Below, one piece after another: positions 24,331 to 35,204 of a stretch of 64,000 bases of DNA. How positions within the stretch are numbered: the first letter of the stretch is position 1; every line of letters starts with the position of its first letter. A program made the translations under genes and the position numbers. The notes beneath the pieces were generated by a model that saw nothing but the letters and a program-made list of their open reading frames with translations, was not told the origin of the DNA and ran no database searches. The DNA is from Verticillium longisporum (Eukaryota; Ascomycota; Sordariomycetes; Glomerellales; Plectosphaerellaceae): NCBI GenBank assembly GCA_019188255.1, contig JAETXT010000010.1, forward strand, positions 992,001 through 1,056,000, in the 5' to 3' direction.

Positions 24331-27300
24331 ATGCTCGACAATACGCGAGCTTGGCTGCTTGGCCAGGTCCGCGCCGCCAAGCCGTCCTTCATATCCAAGC
24401 AGCCGCACTTCAACTTTATATCGGCTCACTACTTTTGGATCGTCAGCCTCACCATCCTCGCCTCGGTTCTGATGTATGCGACGGCCGGCGGCCAGCTCGC
24501 CTACATTGACGCCCTCTTCTTCGCCAGCGGCGCCAACACCCAGGCCGGCCTCAACACGGTCGACGTCAACCTGCTCAACACCTTTCAGCAAATATGTATC
24601 TACATCTTCACCATGACGTCGAACCCCATTGTCATTCATTCCTCCGTCGTCTTCTTGCGTCTTTACTGGTTCGAGAAGCGCTTCCAGAACATGGTGCGCG
24701 ACGCCCGCGCCCGCCGGGTCACCATTTCCAAGTCGCGCGCCAAGGCCCATCTCGACATGAACCAGGCCGAAATGGGTGTCGCCGGGCGGAATATTAGGAT
24801 CATGCCCAACTCGGGAAGCAGGATCACCAATGACGGCATCATTCTGGACAAGAAGGTGGAGAACGGCGGCCGCGAGTCCCCCAGTAGCAACCACACGGCA
24901 GTCCCATCTTCCTCCGACACGGACGACAGCAGGCGCAGCGGCGCCAATGGTCACTCCGAACGGCCCTCGTCAGGCGACACGGCCGCCCGAAGCTCGTACA
25001 CGCCGCGGACTGCCCGCGGTGACGACATTGAGCTGGACTCCATCCACGGCCCGCGCCGCCTCTCACACGCTGAGCACCTTGCCATTCTCGAGCGTCAACG
25101 TCGCGGCTACGACGAGACCTTGAGGATACCCAATCCTAGGGATGTGGAGAAGGGCATCAAGCCCAAGCGCGTCGAGGAGGGCGACGCCCCCGAGGCCGAG
25201 GAGGAGGAGGACCCGAACCAGCCTGGCATAAGGAGCCCCGGTAACACGAGGCCCAACACGCCGCCTGAGGGTGTCAATCCCCGGAACCGACAGCCGACGA
25301 TTAAGATTTTCGAGCCCCAGAAACCCAGCGAGCGCCGGCAGCGCCCGGCACAACAGAACGAGGAGTCTCCCGAGAGAGACACGATGGACGAGCTGGCGGA
25401 GAAGGCCACCGTCATTGGCAACGTGCTCGACTCGGTCATGTTTCGCAAGCCGCGCATCTTCCAGCGGGGGCAGAAGAAGTACCACGTCGATAGTGACGAG
25501 GACGAGAATGACAGTCCGAGGCCGGGCCCCAAGCATCGCACTCGGACACTTGATGTCCTCAGGGGCGCCTTGACCGGCGAGAAGGCGGATGACGCTCCTT
25601 ACCTCAGCTGGACGCCTACGCTGGGCCGCAACTCACAGTTTCCCGGACTGTCGCTTGAACAGCGCGAGGACCTCGGAGGCATCGAGTATCGATCTCTGAG
25701 GACGCTGGCGCTTCTCCTCGTCTGCTACTTCTGGGGCTGGTCCATCTTCGCCTTGGTCTGCCTGCTGCCGTGGATCAAAAGCCCGTCGAACAATGAGTAT
25801 GCCCAAGTCGTCGACGCCGCCGGCATGTCGAGAACTTGGTGGGGCTTCTTCACTGCCAATTCGGCCTTCCTCGATCTTGGTCTTACCCTGACACCTGACA
25901 GCATGGTGTCGTTTAACCAGTCACAATACGTTCTGATGATTATGGTTTTCCTCATCATCATTGGCAACACTGGCTTCCCCGTCATGCTTCGATCCATCAT
26001 CTGGGTCATGGCTCGCCTCGTTCCCCGGGGTTCAGGTCTGTGGGAGGAGCTGCGGTTCCTCCTGGACCACCCGCGCCGTTGCTTCACCTTGCTGTTCCCG
26101 GCCAGCGCTACCTGGTGGTTGTTCTGGATCCTGATCGGACTGAACGCCATCGACCTGTTGTTCTTTGTCTTGCTTGATGTAGGTACCGGCTCGCGTGGTT
26201 TCGATTGGGGGCCTTTGGACTGACATTTGGTAGCTCAACGATAACGTCGTCAGCGACATGCCTGTCCATCTCCGAATCGTCAATGGCCTGTTCCAGGCGG
26301 CATGCACGAGAACGGCAGGCTTCTCTTCTGTCAACCTGTCGCTCCTTCATCCGGCCGTGCAGGTCTCTTACATGATGATGATGTACATCTCCGTCTTCCC
26401 CATCGCCATCTCGATCCGCAGGACCAACGTGTACGAGGAAAAGTCGCTTGGCGTCTACAACAGCGCCGAGGACGACGAGACGATCAATGACGCCAGCGCC
26501 ATGTCGTACGTCGGAACACATTTGCGACGGCAGCTGTCCTTCGATCTGTGGTATGTCTTTTTGGGGCTGTTTATCTTATCCATCACGGAGGGCTCGAAGA
26601 TCAAGAAGAACGAGTTCAACGTGTACAGCATCCTGTTTGAGCTGATCAGTGCCTACGGCACGGTCGGCCTGAGCCTGGGGTATCCAAACGTCAACGCGTC
26701 CCTCTCGTCGCAGTTCACGACTGGCGGAAAGCTCGTCATCATTGCCATGCAGATTCGTGGTCGCCATCGCGGCCTTCCCTACGGCCTCGACCGCGCTGTC
26801 CTCCTTCCCAGCGAAGCGCGGTTTGCCGACGAGGCGTTGGAGACGCAAAACGGTCTCACTCGGCAGATGACGGCCGTGACAAACCGGACAGGCGCCGACC
26901 TGCAGAGAGGACGAAGCAGAGATAGGGGCATTATTTCGTCGTTTCTGCATCCGGGGCCCGCCGTGCCGCGCGAGGATCGGAACCTCGCCCGCCGCGTGTC
27001 CTTTGATGCTGGGGTCTCGGCCTCGGGCGCCAACGGCACGGAAGGCCCAGACTTGCGCCGACGGCACACGGTGGCTGTGGAAGACGCTGACACGGACGAG
27101 GACGAAGAGATTGCGCCCGCGGCGCGCTCGCCGCGTCTTCACGACACCAATGGGCTAGAAGGTCTCGGTGCATCCCCCTCAGCTGTCGTGGCTGACGGGC
27201 AGTTTCATGGGCTGGAGGTTTCCAGCCTCGTCTCGGTAGGCAACCAGCCATCATGGCAGGGTGTCATGGGCGTGGTGACAGGGGTGTTTTTTTTTTTTTT

Positions 27301-27490
27301 TTTTTTTTTTGGTGTTTGCATTGGGACGGTTCAGCGTTTCCGTAATCCTACATACCTTTATTCTTTCACTCTTGCAGTCTTTTGGGCATGGGGGTTCTGG
27401 GTTTATGTAGACTGGCGTCACGGCCGTAGACGGTTGGGACTAGGATGGAGACTGCTGCACCTTGTACAGAGAGAATGGCTGCAAAGCTGA
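24331..27490 (+). CDS. Trk-family high-affinity potassium transporter
   Basis: This plasma-membrane protein imports K+ (Trk/HKT superfamily). Exons: 24331-26178 and 26234-27490, with intron 26179-26233 (55 nt). The start MLDNTRAWLLGQ precedes the first hydrophobic hairpin (IVSLTILASVLMYATAG). The four pore-loop (P-loop) segments are visible: ASGANTQAGLNTVDVN, NSAFLDLGLTLTPDSMV, ACTRTAGFSSVNLSLLH and AYGTVGLSLGYPNVNAS, the first, third and fourth with the filter glycine of the family. A long hydrophilic loop (roughly residues 150-430, acidic and Arg-rich) separates the first two pore units, as in fungal Trk1. MQIRGRHRGLPYGLDRA is a conserved post-pore motif. The exact C-terminus is uncertain: the frame runs through a 24-T tract (27287-27310) read as eight Phe, and the last about 70 residues look like 3' UTR or intron read-through. 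Confidence 0.9.
27287..27310. repeat. T24 homopolymer at the 3' end of the Trk reading frame
   Basis: An uninterrupted run of 24 T lies in the terminal part of the Trk open frame. Its length determines which frame, and therefore which stop codon, follows. Confidence 0.95.
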
Positions 27491-27749
27491 TTAGGCTTGT
27501 CTGTTGTATGGTGTCTGTGAAACTTGATTCGCCATGTCATTCTCACGTTGCGATCTTGATACTGTCGCGTCCGAGAGCGCTCACATCATGTCACATCACA
27601 GACATGGTGTATTGGCCACAAGCCTGCTTCCATTCGATAATACAGTCTATCCTCACACGCAGCGATATCATACACTCCCATGTTCCACAGCAGGCCCTCA
27701 GGCACACACGTACGCCCCAAGGCAAGCACCCATGTCTTCACGAACACAC

Positions 27750-28475
27750 TCAGAACCTCGTGCCGACCTGGCCGCCCGTCTTGGCGGCGCTGGCGCCCCG
27801 GCCCTTGCCACGCATGGCGTAGCGCTCCTTCTTCCAGGCCTGGACGAGGTGGGCGACGCTGCCCATGTCATGCTTGGGCTGGCGCATGTAGGTGAGGCGC
27901 GCGCGGCGGGCGCGCTTGGGGCGGCGCCAGATTATGTCGATGCCAATGACGGTCGGGGCGTAGATCTTGTGCCACATCTCGACGCCGACGCGCATGAGCT
28001 GGCCGCGCAGCAGGATGGCCGTGTCGACGCCGCGGCGGCGGATGGACAGGCAGACGCCGGCAAAGGGCTCACCGGTGCGGGTCGTCACGAGGAGGACGTC
28101 GCCGGCCTTGGCGGCGTCGGGGCGCGTGCGGTCGAAGAGGCGCGTGCGGGCGCCGGTCGGGTCGAGCTTGGTGAGCTGCGCGGCTGTCAGGGCGGGGAGG
28201 GGGTCTGGGTGGGTTTTGCGGATCGAGGGGACCGGCGGCGCGAGGGCGAAGTGGCGGTGGTGCGTGACGCCGGGGGGCTTGGTGTTGATGATGGGTTTCT
28301 TGCCGGCAGGCGGCGGCGGCGGCGGTGGTGGTCGTGATGAGGCTGCTGCTGCTGATGGTGTGGTTTCGACGGCTGTGGCGAGGGAGCGGGCGAGGGGCAG
28401 GGCCTTTTGTTGGCGTGTCTGACGGAGGGCCGTCTTGAGGCAGCCGAGAGGCCGCCTGAGGGCGTGAACGTTCAT
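27750..28475 (-). CDS. mitochondrial large-subunit ribosomal protein bL19m (Img1 type)
   Basis: This is a predicted component of the mitochondrial 54S ribosomal subunit. Single exon, 241 residues. The N-terminus MNVHALRRPLGCLKTALRQ is Arg/Lys-rich without acids and matches a mitochondrial presequence. A Pro-rich linker (eight consecutive Pro, from a GGC/GGT-type triplet run at 28308-28335) follows. The L19 core is recognisable in AKAGDVLLVTTRTG, EPFAGVCLSIRRRGVDTAILLRG, GVEMWHKIYAP and IDIIWRRPKRARRARLTYMR. The C-terminal RGKGRGASAAKTGG tail is basic. It is divergent from the gene at 28911, with 435 bases between the starts. Confidence 0.88.
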   Translation of the reverse strand: MNVHALRRPLGCLKTALRQTRQQKALPLARSLATAVETTPSAAAASSRPPPPPPPPAGKKPIINTKPPGVTHHRHFALAPPVPSIRKTHPDPLPALTAAQLTKLDPTGARTRLFDRTRPDAAKAGDVLLVTTRTGEPFAGVCLSIRRRGVDTAILLRGQLMRVGVEMWHKIYAPTVIGIDIIWRRPKRARRARLTYMRQPKHDMGSVAHLVQAWKKERYAMRGKGRGASAAKTGGQVGTRF

Positions 28476-28910
28476 GGTGGTGGTGACGGCGGAGGTCTGG
28501 TCCTTGTCGTCGTGTTCGTCGTCGTGATGGAGGAGCTGTCGAAGGTCAGGAATCGAAAAGTCGACTTTCTCAGGGACGACGGTCGGATTGCCGTGTGTGA
28601 TTGGCTCGGTAGACGCGTTTCGCCGAAGCCGCGGAGCTGCCAGCGATTGGCAGGTCTGTCGGGGTTCACTTGTGGAGCCACGGGGGCTGGACGGCTGCTG
28701 GACCCCCTTTGGACCCCCGTTGGACCCCCCCTAACCCCCCCTGTAAGCTCTTGTCGATTTTTGGGATCCTCCTCTTCACCTCACAACGATTGTCCCGAGT
28801 CGCCTGACGACAACAGACCTCGATCGCCCATTGAGTCTGCTCCCGGTGTCGGATCGACGAGCCCAGGAAGTCGACGTCCAACCACCCACACAAACACACA
28901 CATACACACG
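28476..28910. promoter_or_regulatory. divergent promoter region, bL19m / mitochondrial protein
   Basis: 435 bases separate the start codons of two genes whose products both carry mitochondrial presequences, so a shared or bidirectional promoter is plausible. The stretch contains GGACCCCC-type direct repeats at about 28700-28735 and ends in a CACACA tract right before the ATG at 28911. Confidence 0.45.
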
Positions 28911-30215
28911 ATGGACAGGGTGCTGTTGAGGAATGCCTTCAGGGCACAGGCGCCATTACGGCTGCCCACGGTCTCGCCCATGCAGCAACGATGCTTCACC
29001 CAGACACCCGCCCGCCATGGTACGTTGACACGATGGATTTTCCTGACATGGCCGGTCAGATGTGCCCCTAGACTGTTCTGACCCTCACCAGATACCCGAT
29101 ACATCACCTTCGACCCCGACGTCAGCGACAACCTCGCGCCCATCCTCACGGAAATCCAGAACAAGATCATCCTGCCCTACTACCTGCCGCCACACCAGCG
29201 CGAGCGTGTCTTCAACGAGAAGCACCGCAACTCCCTCCGCATGAACCCCGTCGACATTGAGATTGACGGCCTCACCCACCGCTTCAGCCACCTGCCGTGG
29301 AAGGAGATCCCCTCGACGCGCGCCGTCTTCCACGAGGCCCTGCGCAACATGGAGACGACCCACGACTGGTCCAACTTTGTGCGCCTCCTGTCCGGCCTGC
29401 GCGAGGCCAAGCGCGTCATCAACACGGCCATGTTCGTCAAGATGATCCGCCAGACCGGCGCCAAGGGCCGCGTCTTCGCCGTCATCGACGCCGCCCGCCA
29501 GACGAAGCGCACCGGCCTGCGCTTCGACCTGCCCCAGAAGGTCCAGGAGGTCCTGCTCTTTGTCCAGCTCAAGGCCCTCGACGCCGCCTGGGAGAAGAAG
29601 GAGCTTGAGCAGTCCCTGCGCTGGTCGACCATGGTCCTCGAGATGGCCGCCGACCCCGCCCACCGCCTCGAGAAGCGCAGGCCCGACTGGCTGTCGTGGC
29701 CCGTCGAGCGCGACCCCCTGTCGCTGACGGCGCCGCTGCACCTCGCCGCCGCCCTCGCCGTCGGCCACAACGCCGGCCGCGACGTCGACGGCCGCGTCGC
29801 CTACTGGGCCAAGCAGGTCGTCGCCGCCTGGCCTGCCGGCAAGGGCCTGCTCGAGGCCTACCCGGCCGAGGCCTTTGGCGGCAGGGGCAGCGTCAGCGGC
29901 GACAGAGGCGACGTCTGGTATGTCAGCGCCGCGCCGCTCTACATCGCCCCCGCGGCCAACGCGCTGCACGGCCTCAGGCTGGCGGCGCAGGTCGTCGAGC
30001 CGGCGCTGGCCGACAAGCTCAACGCCATTGCCGCGGCGCTGGAGCCCGAGCTCGCCAGCAAGATTGCCGAGCTGAAGGACGGCCTCAAGGACGGTTCGCT
30101 GCCGCACCGCGTCTACACGAACCAGTTTGACGCGCAGGGTGGCGTCAAGCTCGATGTCAAGGCCAGCCCTGTTGAGGAGGCGGCGCCAGCGGAGGATGCT
30201 AAAACGGAAGCGTAA
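28911..30215 (+). CDS. uncharacterised, probably mitochondrial protein
   Basis: I do not recognise a named family. Exons 28911-29019 and 29092-30215 (intron 29020-29091) give 410 residues. The N-terminus MDRVLLRNAFRAQAPLRLP...QRCFTQTPARH is a strong mitochondrial presequence, with RCFTQTPARH a typical processing region. The mature part opens YITFDPDVSDNLAPILTEIQ and is mostly predicted helical, with helix-turn-helix-like pairs (MIRQTGAKGRVFAVIDAARQ, NLPQKVQEVLLF-like) that could be degenerate helical repeats such as PPR-like units; this is only an impression. The C-terminus is acidic and Ala-rich. Codon use is strongly C/G-ending, suggesting good expression. The divergent neighbour bL19m suggests, but does not prove, a role in mitochondrial gene expression. 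Confidence 0.8.
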
Positions 30216-30430
30216 AAGGAGTCGGAGGACGAGTGTACCATTGGCATGCGTCAACAGGAGGAGCTAGAGAAAGAGCGAGAGACAACGGCTGTGTAAATGG
30301 GTCAAAATGTACAATTATAGATCAGAGGAAGCCAGGCCAGTCAGTGTACGAACATGTCAAAACTACGACCAAGATATTATCCCCCTTTGCATGCATCCAC
30401 CGATTCCTGCCCCGCTCTCTGGTTCTTCCC

Positions 30431-31612
30431 TTACGGCAAGACAATGTACTTTTCCAGGTGCTTGGGTATCGCGCCGGCGAGGTTCTTGGCCTCGAGCCAC
30501 TTGCGCGAGAAGAGCCTGTCGGCGTAGCGGTAGGCGCCGTCGCAGAGCATGGTGACGACGGTGTGGCCGCGGCCGAGCTTCTCGGCGACCTCCTTGGCGG
30601 CGACGACGTTGAGGCTCGAGCTCGCGCCGAGGTAGAGGCCCTCCTCGTCGAGGCAGCGGTAGACCATCTCGATGCTCTTCTCGTCGGAGATGTGCAGCGA
30701 GCCGTCGAGCAGGGCAATGTCGGGGCGCAGGTTGTCGGTGACGCGGCCCTGGCCGATGCCCTCGGTGATGCTCGAGCCGCTGCGCTCGACGAGCTCGCCG
30801 CCCGACGGGATGTAGCTGTGCAGCACGCTGCCGGGCGGGTCGGCGAGGTAGCTGCGGACGCGGCCGCCGCTGACGTCCTTGAGGTAGCGCGTGACGCCGG
30901 CGAGGGTGCCGGCGGTGCCGGTGGCGCAGGTGAAGGCGTCGACGGTGCCGGCCGTCTGGGCCCAGATCTCGGGGCCCGTCGTCTCCATGTGGGCGCGGCG
31001 GTTGGCGACATTGTCAAACTGGTTGGTCCAGACGGCGTTGTCGAGGCGCTCGGCGTGGCGGCGGGCCTGGTGGTTGTAGTTCTCGGCATGGTCAAAGGCG
31101 ACGGCCGGCACGGGGTGGACCTCGGCGCCGAGCAGCCGCAGCAGGTCAATCTTGCCCTGCGACTGCGTGTTGGGCATGTAGATGGCGAGCCTGGAGCCCT
31201 TGCTGGGGCACACGGGCGCGGGGGCGATGCCCCTGTTGCCGGCCGTGCCCTCGACGACGGTGCCGCCGGGCCGCAGGAGGCCGCGCTCCTCGGCGTCCTT
31301 GACGACGTAGAGCGCCGCGCGATCCTTGACGGAGCCGCCTGGGTTCATGAACTCGGCCTTGCCGAGGATCTCGCAGCCTGTCTGGTCGGAGAGCTTGTTG
31401 AGGCGGATGAGCGGCGTGTTCCCGATGGCTGTCTCTCGTCGTTAGCAGTGAAGGTAAAGAGAACCGGCAGTGGCATCGGAAGCATCGTGCATACCGCCGG
31501 TGAGGCCCTTGACGGTGCCCTGGGCCTTGGCGAGGTTCAAGAGGTATGGGCTCGGATCGGCGACGACAGGCGCGGCGGCTGTCGCAAAGCGACGGAGGCC
31601 GTGGCGGAACAT
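30431..31612 (-). CDS. cysteine-synthase-like PLP enzyme (mitochondrial type) with altered substrate loop
   Basis: This is a fold-type II PLP enzyme of the O-acetylserine sulfhydrylase / cystathionine beta-synthase family. Minus-strand exons 31612-31495 and 31428-30431 (intron 31494-31429) give 371 residues. [15 protein letters not shown] is a mitochondrial presequence. [12 protein letters not shown] and the PLP-lysine region [12 protein letters not shown] are intact. [27 protein letters not shown] and [16 protein letters not shown] are family-typical. The normally near-invariant GNTGIGLA-type asparagine loop instead reads [11 protein letters not shown], and the phosphate-binding glycine loop reads GTAGTLAG. 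Thr to Arg in the loop that holds the substrate carboxylate could change or abolish the reaction. It is convergent with the gene at 28911, with 215 bases between the stops. Confidence 0.88.
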
Positions 31613-33248
31613 GTTGATGGTCAATCAGCTGATGGCAGGGTCCTTCGTCAGCTCGATCGTTCGCTCGAGGTTGGGCAGAGGGCGTTGAAAGCGCGGGGCT
31701 GTAGAGTGCGTCAATGTCGAGAGCAACAAGGGCACGTCGTTGGCAGCTCCGAAGCTCGGGGCGAAGACGACATTGAAGCTTGAGTACCGCATTAGTCAGG
31801 GCCATGGTGGGGTACCTGCCTTGGACCATCGATACGTGTGCCTACCTACGTACCTAAAGGTACCTTACTTTGCCATCCAACACCAACACTAATCCTTACA
31901 GTCTGTGAGCTGTACCATGGACCTCGTTGCATTTCTTCTCTATCATTGCAATGGCAGATAAAATGACGAAAACGAAGAAACCCAATTACATTCCGAGCCA
32001 CCTTACTGGTCTTGACACCATGACGCCAACGACCTCATACATTCCACGAGTACTGCCACCAGACGAAACCTCAAGGCCAAGCAATCATGGTGGCTCTGTC
32101 CTCCAGCGTCGCCTTGAGTGCTTCTCGCCAGCCTAGGCATCCAGTGTACAAACAGCCACGCTACGCCCTCAGGGTCTCTGGCCAGTGTCCGACACTGATG
32201 GATTGATCACGCATCTTCTCATGCACCCTCTCTTGACCTGCAGCACGCCCGAACGAGCAACGCGAAACCCCCTCGGGCTTGTATATCTGACTCGACAAAC
32301 TTGGCCAAGACGCGACGAAGAGCAATGATCAACGCGCTTCAGCCTGATGACGCCCGTGAGTCGGTCATTATCCAGGGTGCTCGTATCCTCCTCGCACCTC
32401 CAAGACACCCAGCGTAGCATCCAGTGGGGGCCAAGGAGAAGGGAACCCCGAGACGATTGTGGGGTGCTGCGACTTGCATGGTATCACCAAGAAGCCCGCT
32501 GCTGGGAGCCGCACGGGGCTGCCGGCGCATGACGTGCCAAGCACTTTATCGCCCAAGCCATCGTTTCAGCGTTGAGCAGATCGGGAGCTGTCGTCTTCCA
32601 TCGTGCAGCTATCATCTCAACTTTGGAATGGTTCGTGGCTCTCAGTGACATTCGTACATACCAATGCTCTGTCTGGGCTGAACGAAATCTTGTCGCTCGA
32701 CCATATGTTAAGCGGGTTGAGGACCTAGCCTACCAGCTACTAACTACGTCTTGGTGCTGGTGGCCTTCAACTCAGTCAAATTACCACATTAGAGTGAGCT
32801 TGAGCCAAGCGACAGGTTTAGTTGTCCTTGCTGTCAGGTAGGGCTGTGCAACCATGCTGAGCCATAGGGACATGAGTCGCCCAAATGAAGCCAAGGGCCC
32901 ATGAATCGCCAAAAGCCTGCCGTTGCTGCCGGCTCAATACAGACCTACCTTCCAGTATAGCATCATGAGGTACATGGTCAATCTTACCAAAAGGCCCAAA
33001 CTCGTGGGGCTAGGCTCGTTCTTCATGCCATGATAAATAGATCGGCGAGCGCTTGTCCTTACGATCTGAACAGCCTTGCAAGTGCACTGATCATCCGTTC
33101 CTTTCGTTATCCCTTCTTTTGGTTCACTTCTTCTGGTTCTCCGGCTATTCTTGCACTCTTTCAAAGTCGTAGTCCAGCTCTGTCGTTATCTTGAAGATCA
33201 TTTACACTCTTTTTTTGTCTATCATATTTACCGTACCCTGTCAACACC
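31613..33248. other. 1.6-kb intergenic region
   Basis: No supported gene. The part at 31841-31868 has the recurring CTACGTACCTAAAGGTACC motif. The left part is the promoter of the cysteine-synthase-like gene and the right part that of the secreted protein at 33249; pyrimidine-rich sequence with TTTTTTTG at 33210-33216 lies in its leader. Confidence 0.5.
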
Positions 33249-34800
33249 ATGTTGAAGAGCACGATTGCCCTTTTCCTACCTCTCGCCTGCACTGTCACGG
33301 CAACCCCCATCGTCCAGAGGCAAGATGTCGATTGTGCCCCGAATTCGTCCTCGGGCCTCAAGGCAGAGTGCTGGGAGGCACTGGAGATGGATAAGTATAT
33401 CAACGACTGGATGGCCACCAACAGCGCCGCTGCCGGGTGTGACACTCTTGGTTTTGCCCAGTGCTACCTCCAGTTCAACGGCCTGACCACTCTGACCTGT
33501 GACGACATTACGTCTTCGACTTGTCCCCCTCCCTCGTCGACCGTCTCATACTCTAGCAACCAACATTTCTACGTGAGCAGCTGCATCAACATGAATCCTC
33601 AACTGATTGTGAGCATGTTCACTAACAACAAACAATAACAGGCTCTCTGGAACATCTACGCAGTCCACCAGTTCTTCAACCAGTACTCTCAAGCACTGAG
33701 CAACGGCGTGGCTCTTGCAGGCCAGACCGTGGACAAGATCGTATCAACCGTGGCCCCACCCGTCGAGGCCCAGCAGCCCGCGAGCTCGTTGATGAAGGTC
33801 CTCGGATCGACCCTCGGCGTCGTCAGCCTCTTCACGGGCGTGCTCCCCGGCGGCACCGGCGAAGCGATCCGGCTGATCCACGGCGGTCTGACCCAGGCCT
33901 TGTCGCTGAAGCAGGAGCTCCCAGACACGCTCGTCAAGCCGTCGCAGACGGCCAACGACCGCTTCATCCAGCTCGGCAATATTGGATCCTCGCTCGCCAA
34001 CCTCGTCGAGGACTACCAGAAGAACGTGCTCGACACGGTCGTGGCCCTGCAGCGCAACCACACGCTCTTCGCGACGGCCTGCGGCCAGGGCGGCTTCTCG
34101 CAGCGCGTCACGACGTCGCTGACCATCCAGTCGAGCCAGCTCTACCGCCAGCTGCAGCTCTACGTGCTCTCGAGCGCCCTCAAGGCCAACGGCATCGTCT
34201 CGGCCAAGAGCCCCGGCGTCGACGCCCTCCAGCGCGCCACCGAGACGGACCAGATCTCCTGCACCGGCCTCAGCAACGGCGGCTTCTGCAACCAGTGGTG
34301 GCTCGACGGCCAGGGCAGCACCTACTCGTTCCACAACCCGCGCGACACGCGCAACACGCACGTCGCCCTCACCCGCACCATTGTCGAGGAGGGCTGGGCC
34401 ACGCTCGACCAGGTCTTCCGCGTCGAGGACTGCGCCGGCCGCGAGCCCGAGTTTGACGTCGGCTCCCTCGGCGTCACCTGCATGGCCTCGCACGGCTTCT
34501 GCGAGTGGAACTACCAGCCCACCACCATGGACGCCCGCCGCGAGCCCCAGTTCAAAAACTGCCCCGACGACGGCAACTGGGGCTTTCTCTGCAGCAGCTT
34601 CTCCCACCAGATCCTCGGTACGCCCCTGCCCATTTTTTTTTTCCTTTTGGGGTTTTTTGCTCTTCTTTCTTTTTCTTCCTATTCTCTTCTTTCTCTGGGA
34701 ACTCAAACTAATCCGTGTTGCTCTAGTTCCCGAGTCGTACTTGGGCCCTCTCCTCATCAGGGACACGTTCGGCGTGACCCAGATCTGCAAGAAGCGTTAG
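33249..34800 (+). CDS. secreted cysteine-rich protein, family not recognised
   Basis: I cannot name a function. Exons 33249-33572, 33642-34617, 34727-34800 (introns of 69 and 109 nt) give 457 residues. The start MLKSTIALFLPLACTVTATP is a clear signal peptide with a cleavage site after VTA or TATP and a possible Kex2-like step at VQRQ. The mature protein has about 15 cysteines, mostly near the N-terminal 110 residues and in the C-terminal 150 (GGFCNQWW, HGFCEWNY, KNCPDDGNWGFLC), and a long helical, cysteine-poor middle (GQTVDKIVSTVAPPVEA onwards). No transmembrane segment or GPI signal was seen, so release outside the cell is likely. Size and layout fit conserved secreted proteins of plant- and insect-associated ascomycetes; an effector role is speculation. 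Confidence 0.85.
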
Positions 34801-35204
34801 CCAGCCGCAGACCGACCCGATTCATAACGACAAGCTGACCTTGATGTAGGCTGAGCAATACGTCTGGAGTACGATGCGCGTAACAACGGTGACGATCTTG
34901 GGAAGTTGGCCATGGGACCTGGCCGCATTGTACATCATGCATCCATATACCTACATCAGTCGTGCCCGATAAACAGGCGCTAAATAGAACTTATCACACA
35001 TGCCTTTGAAGCTGACATCACGGCCTGTCTCGTGACCCTGCTAATGTTGACTTGGCGACATCTTCACCCCTCGTTCGAGGAAGTATAGCATTTTCATTTC
35101 TCATTCAATCTGGCTCATAACAGCCTGCAAATATGGACCCTCGACATGTCCGCCGTCAAACAGAACGCATGCTTCCAACAACCCCGCAATGACATCAATG
35201 CAGC
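34801..35204. other. convergent intergenic region
   Basis: 404 bases between the stop codons of the secreted protein gene (+) and the RING/SH3 gene (-). It presumably holds both 3' UTRs; nothing else was recognised. Confidence 0.5.

Noticed and set aside
30233..31783. 516-codon open frame on the plus strand
   Set aside because: Antisense shadow of the cysteine-synthase-like gene, whose PLP motifs and splice sites are convincing on the other strand.
33744..34790. 348-codon minus-strand frame
   Set aside because: Antisense to the secreted protein, whose signal peptide and intron structure are better supported.
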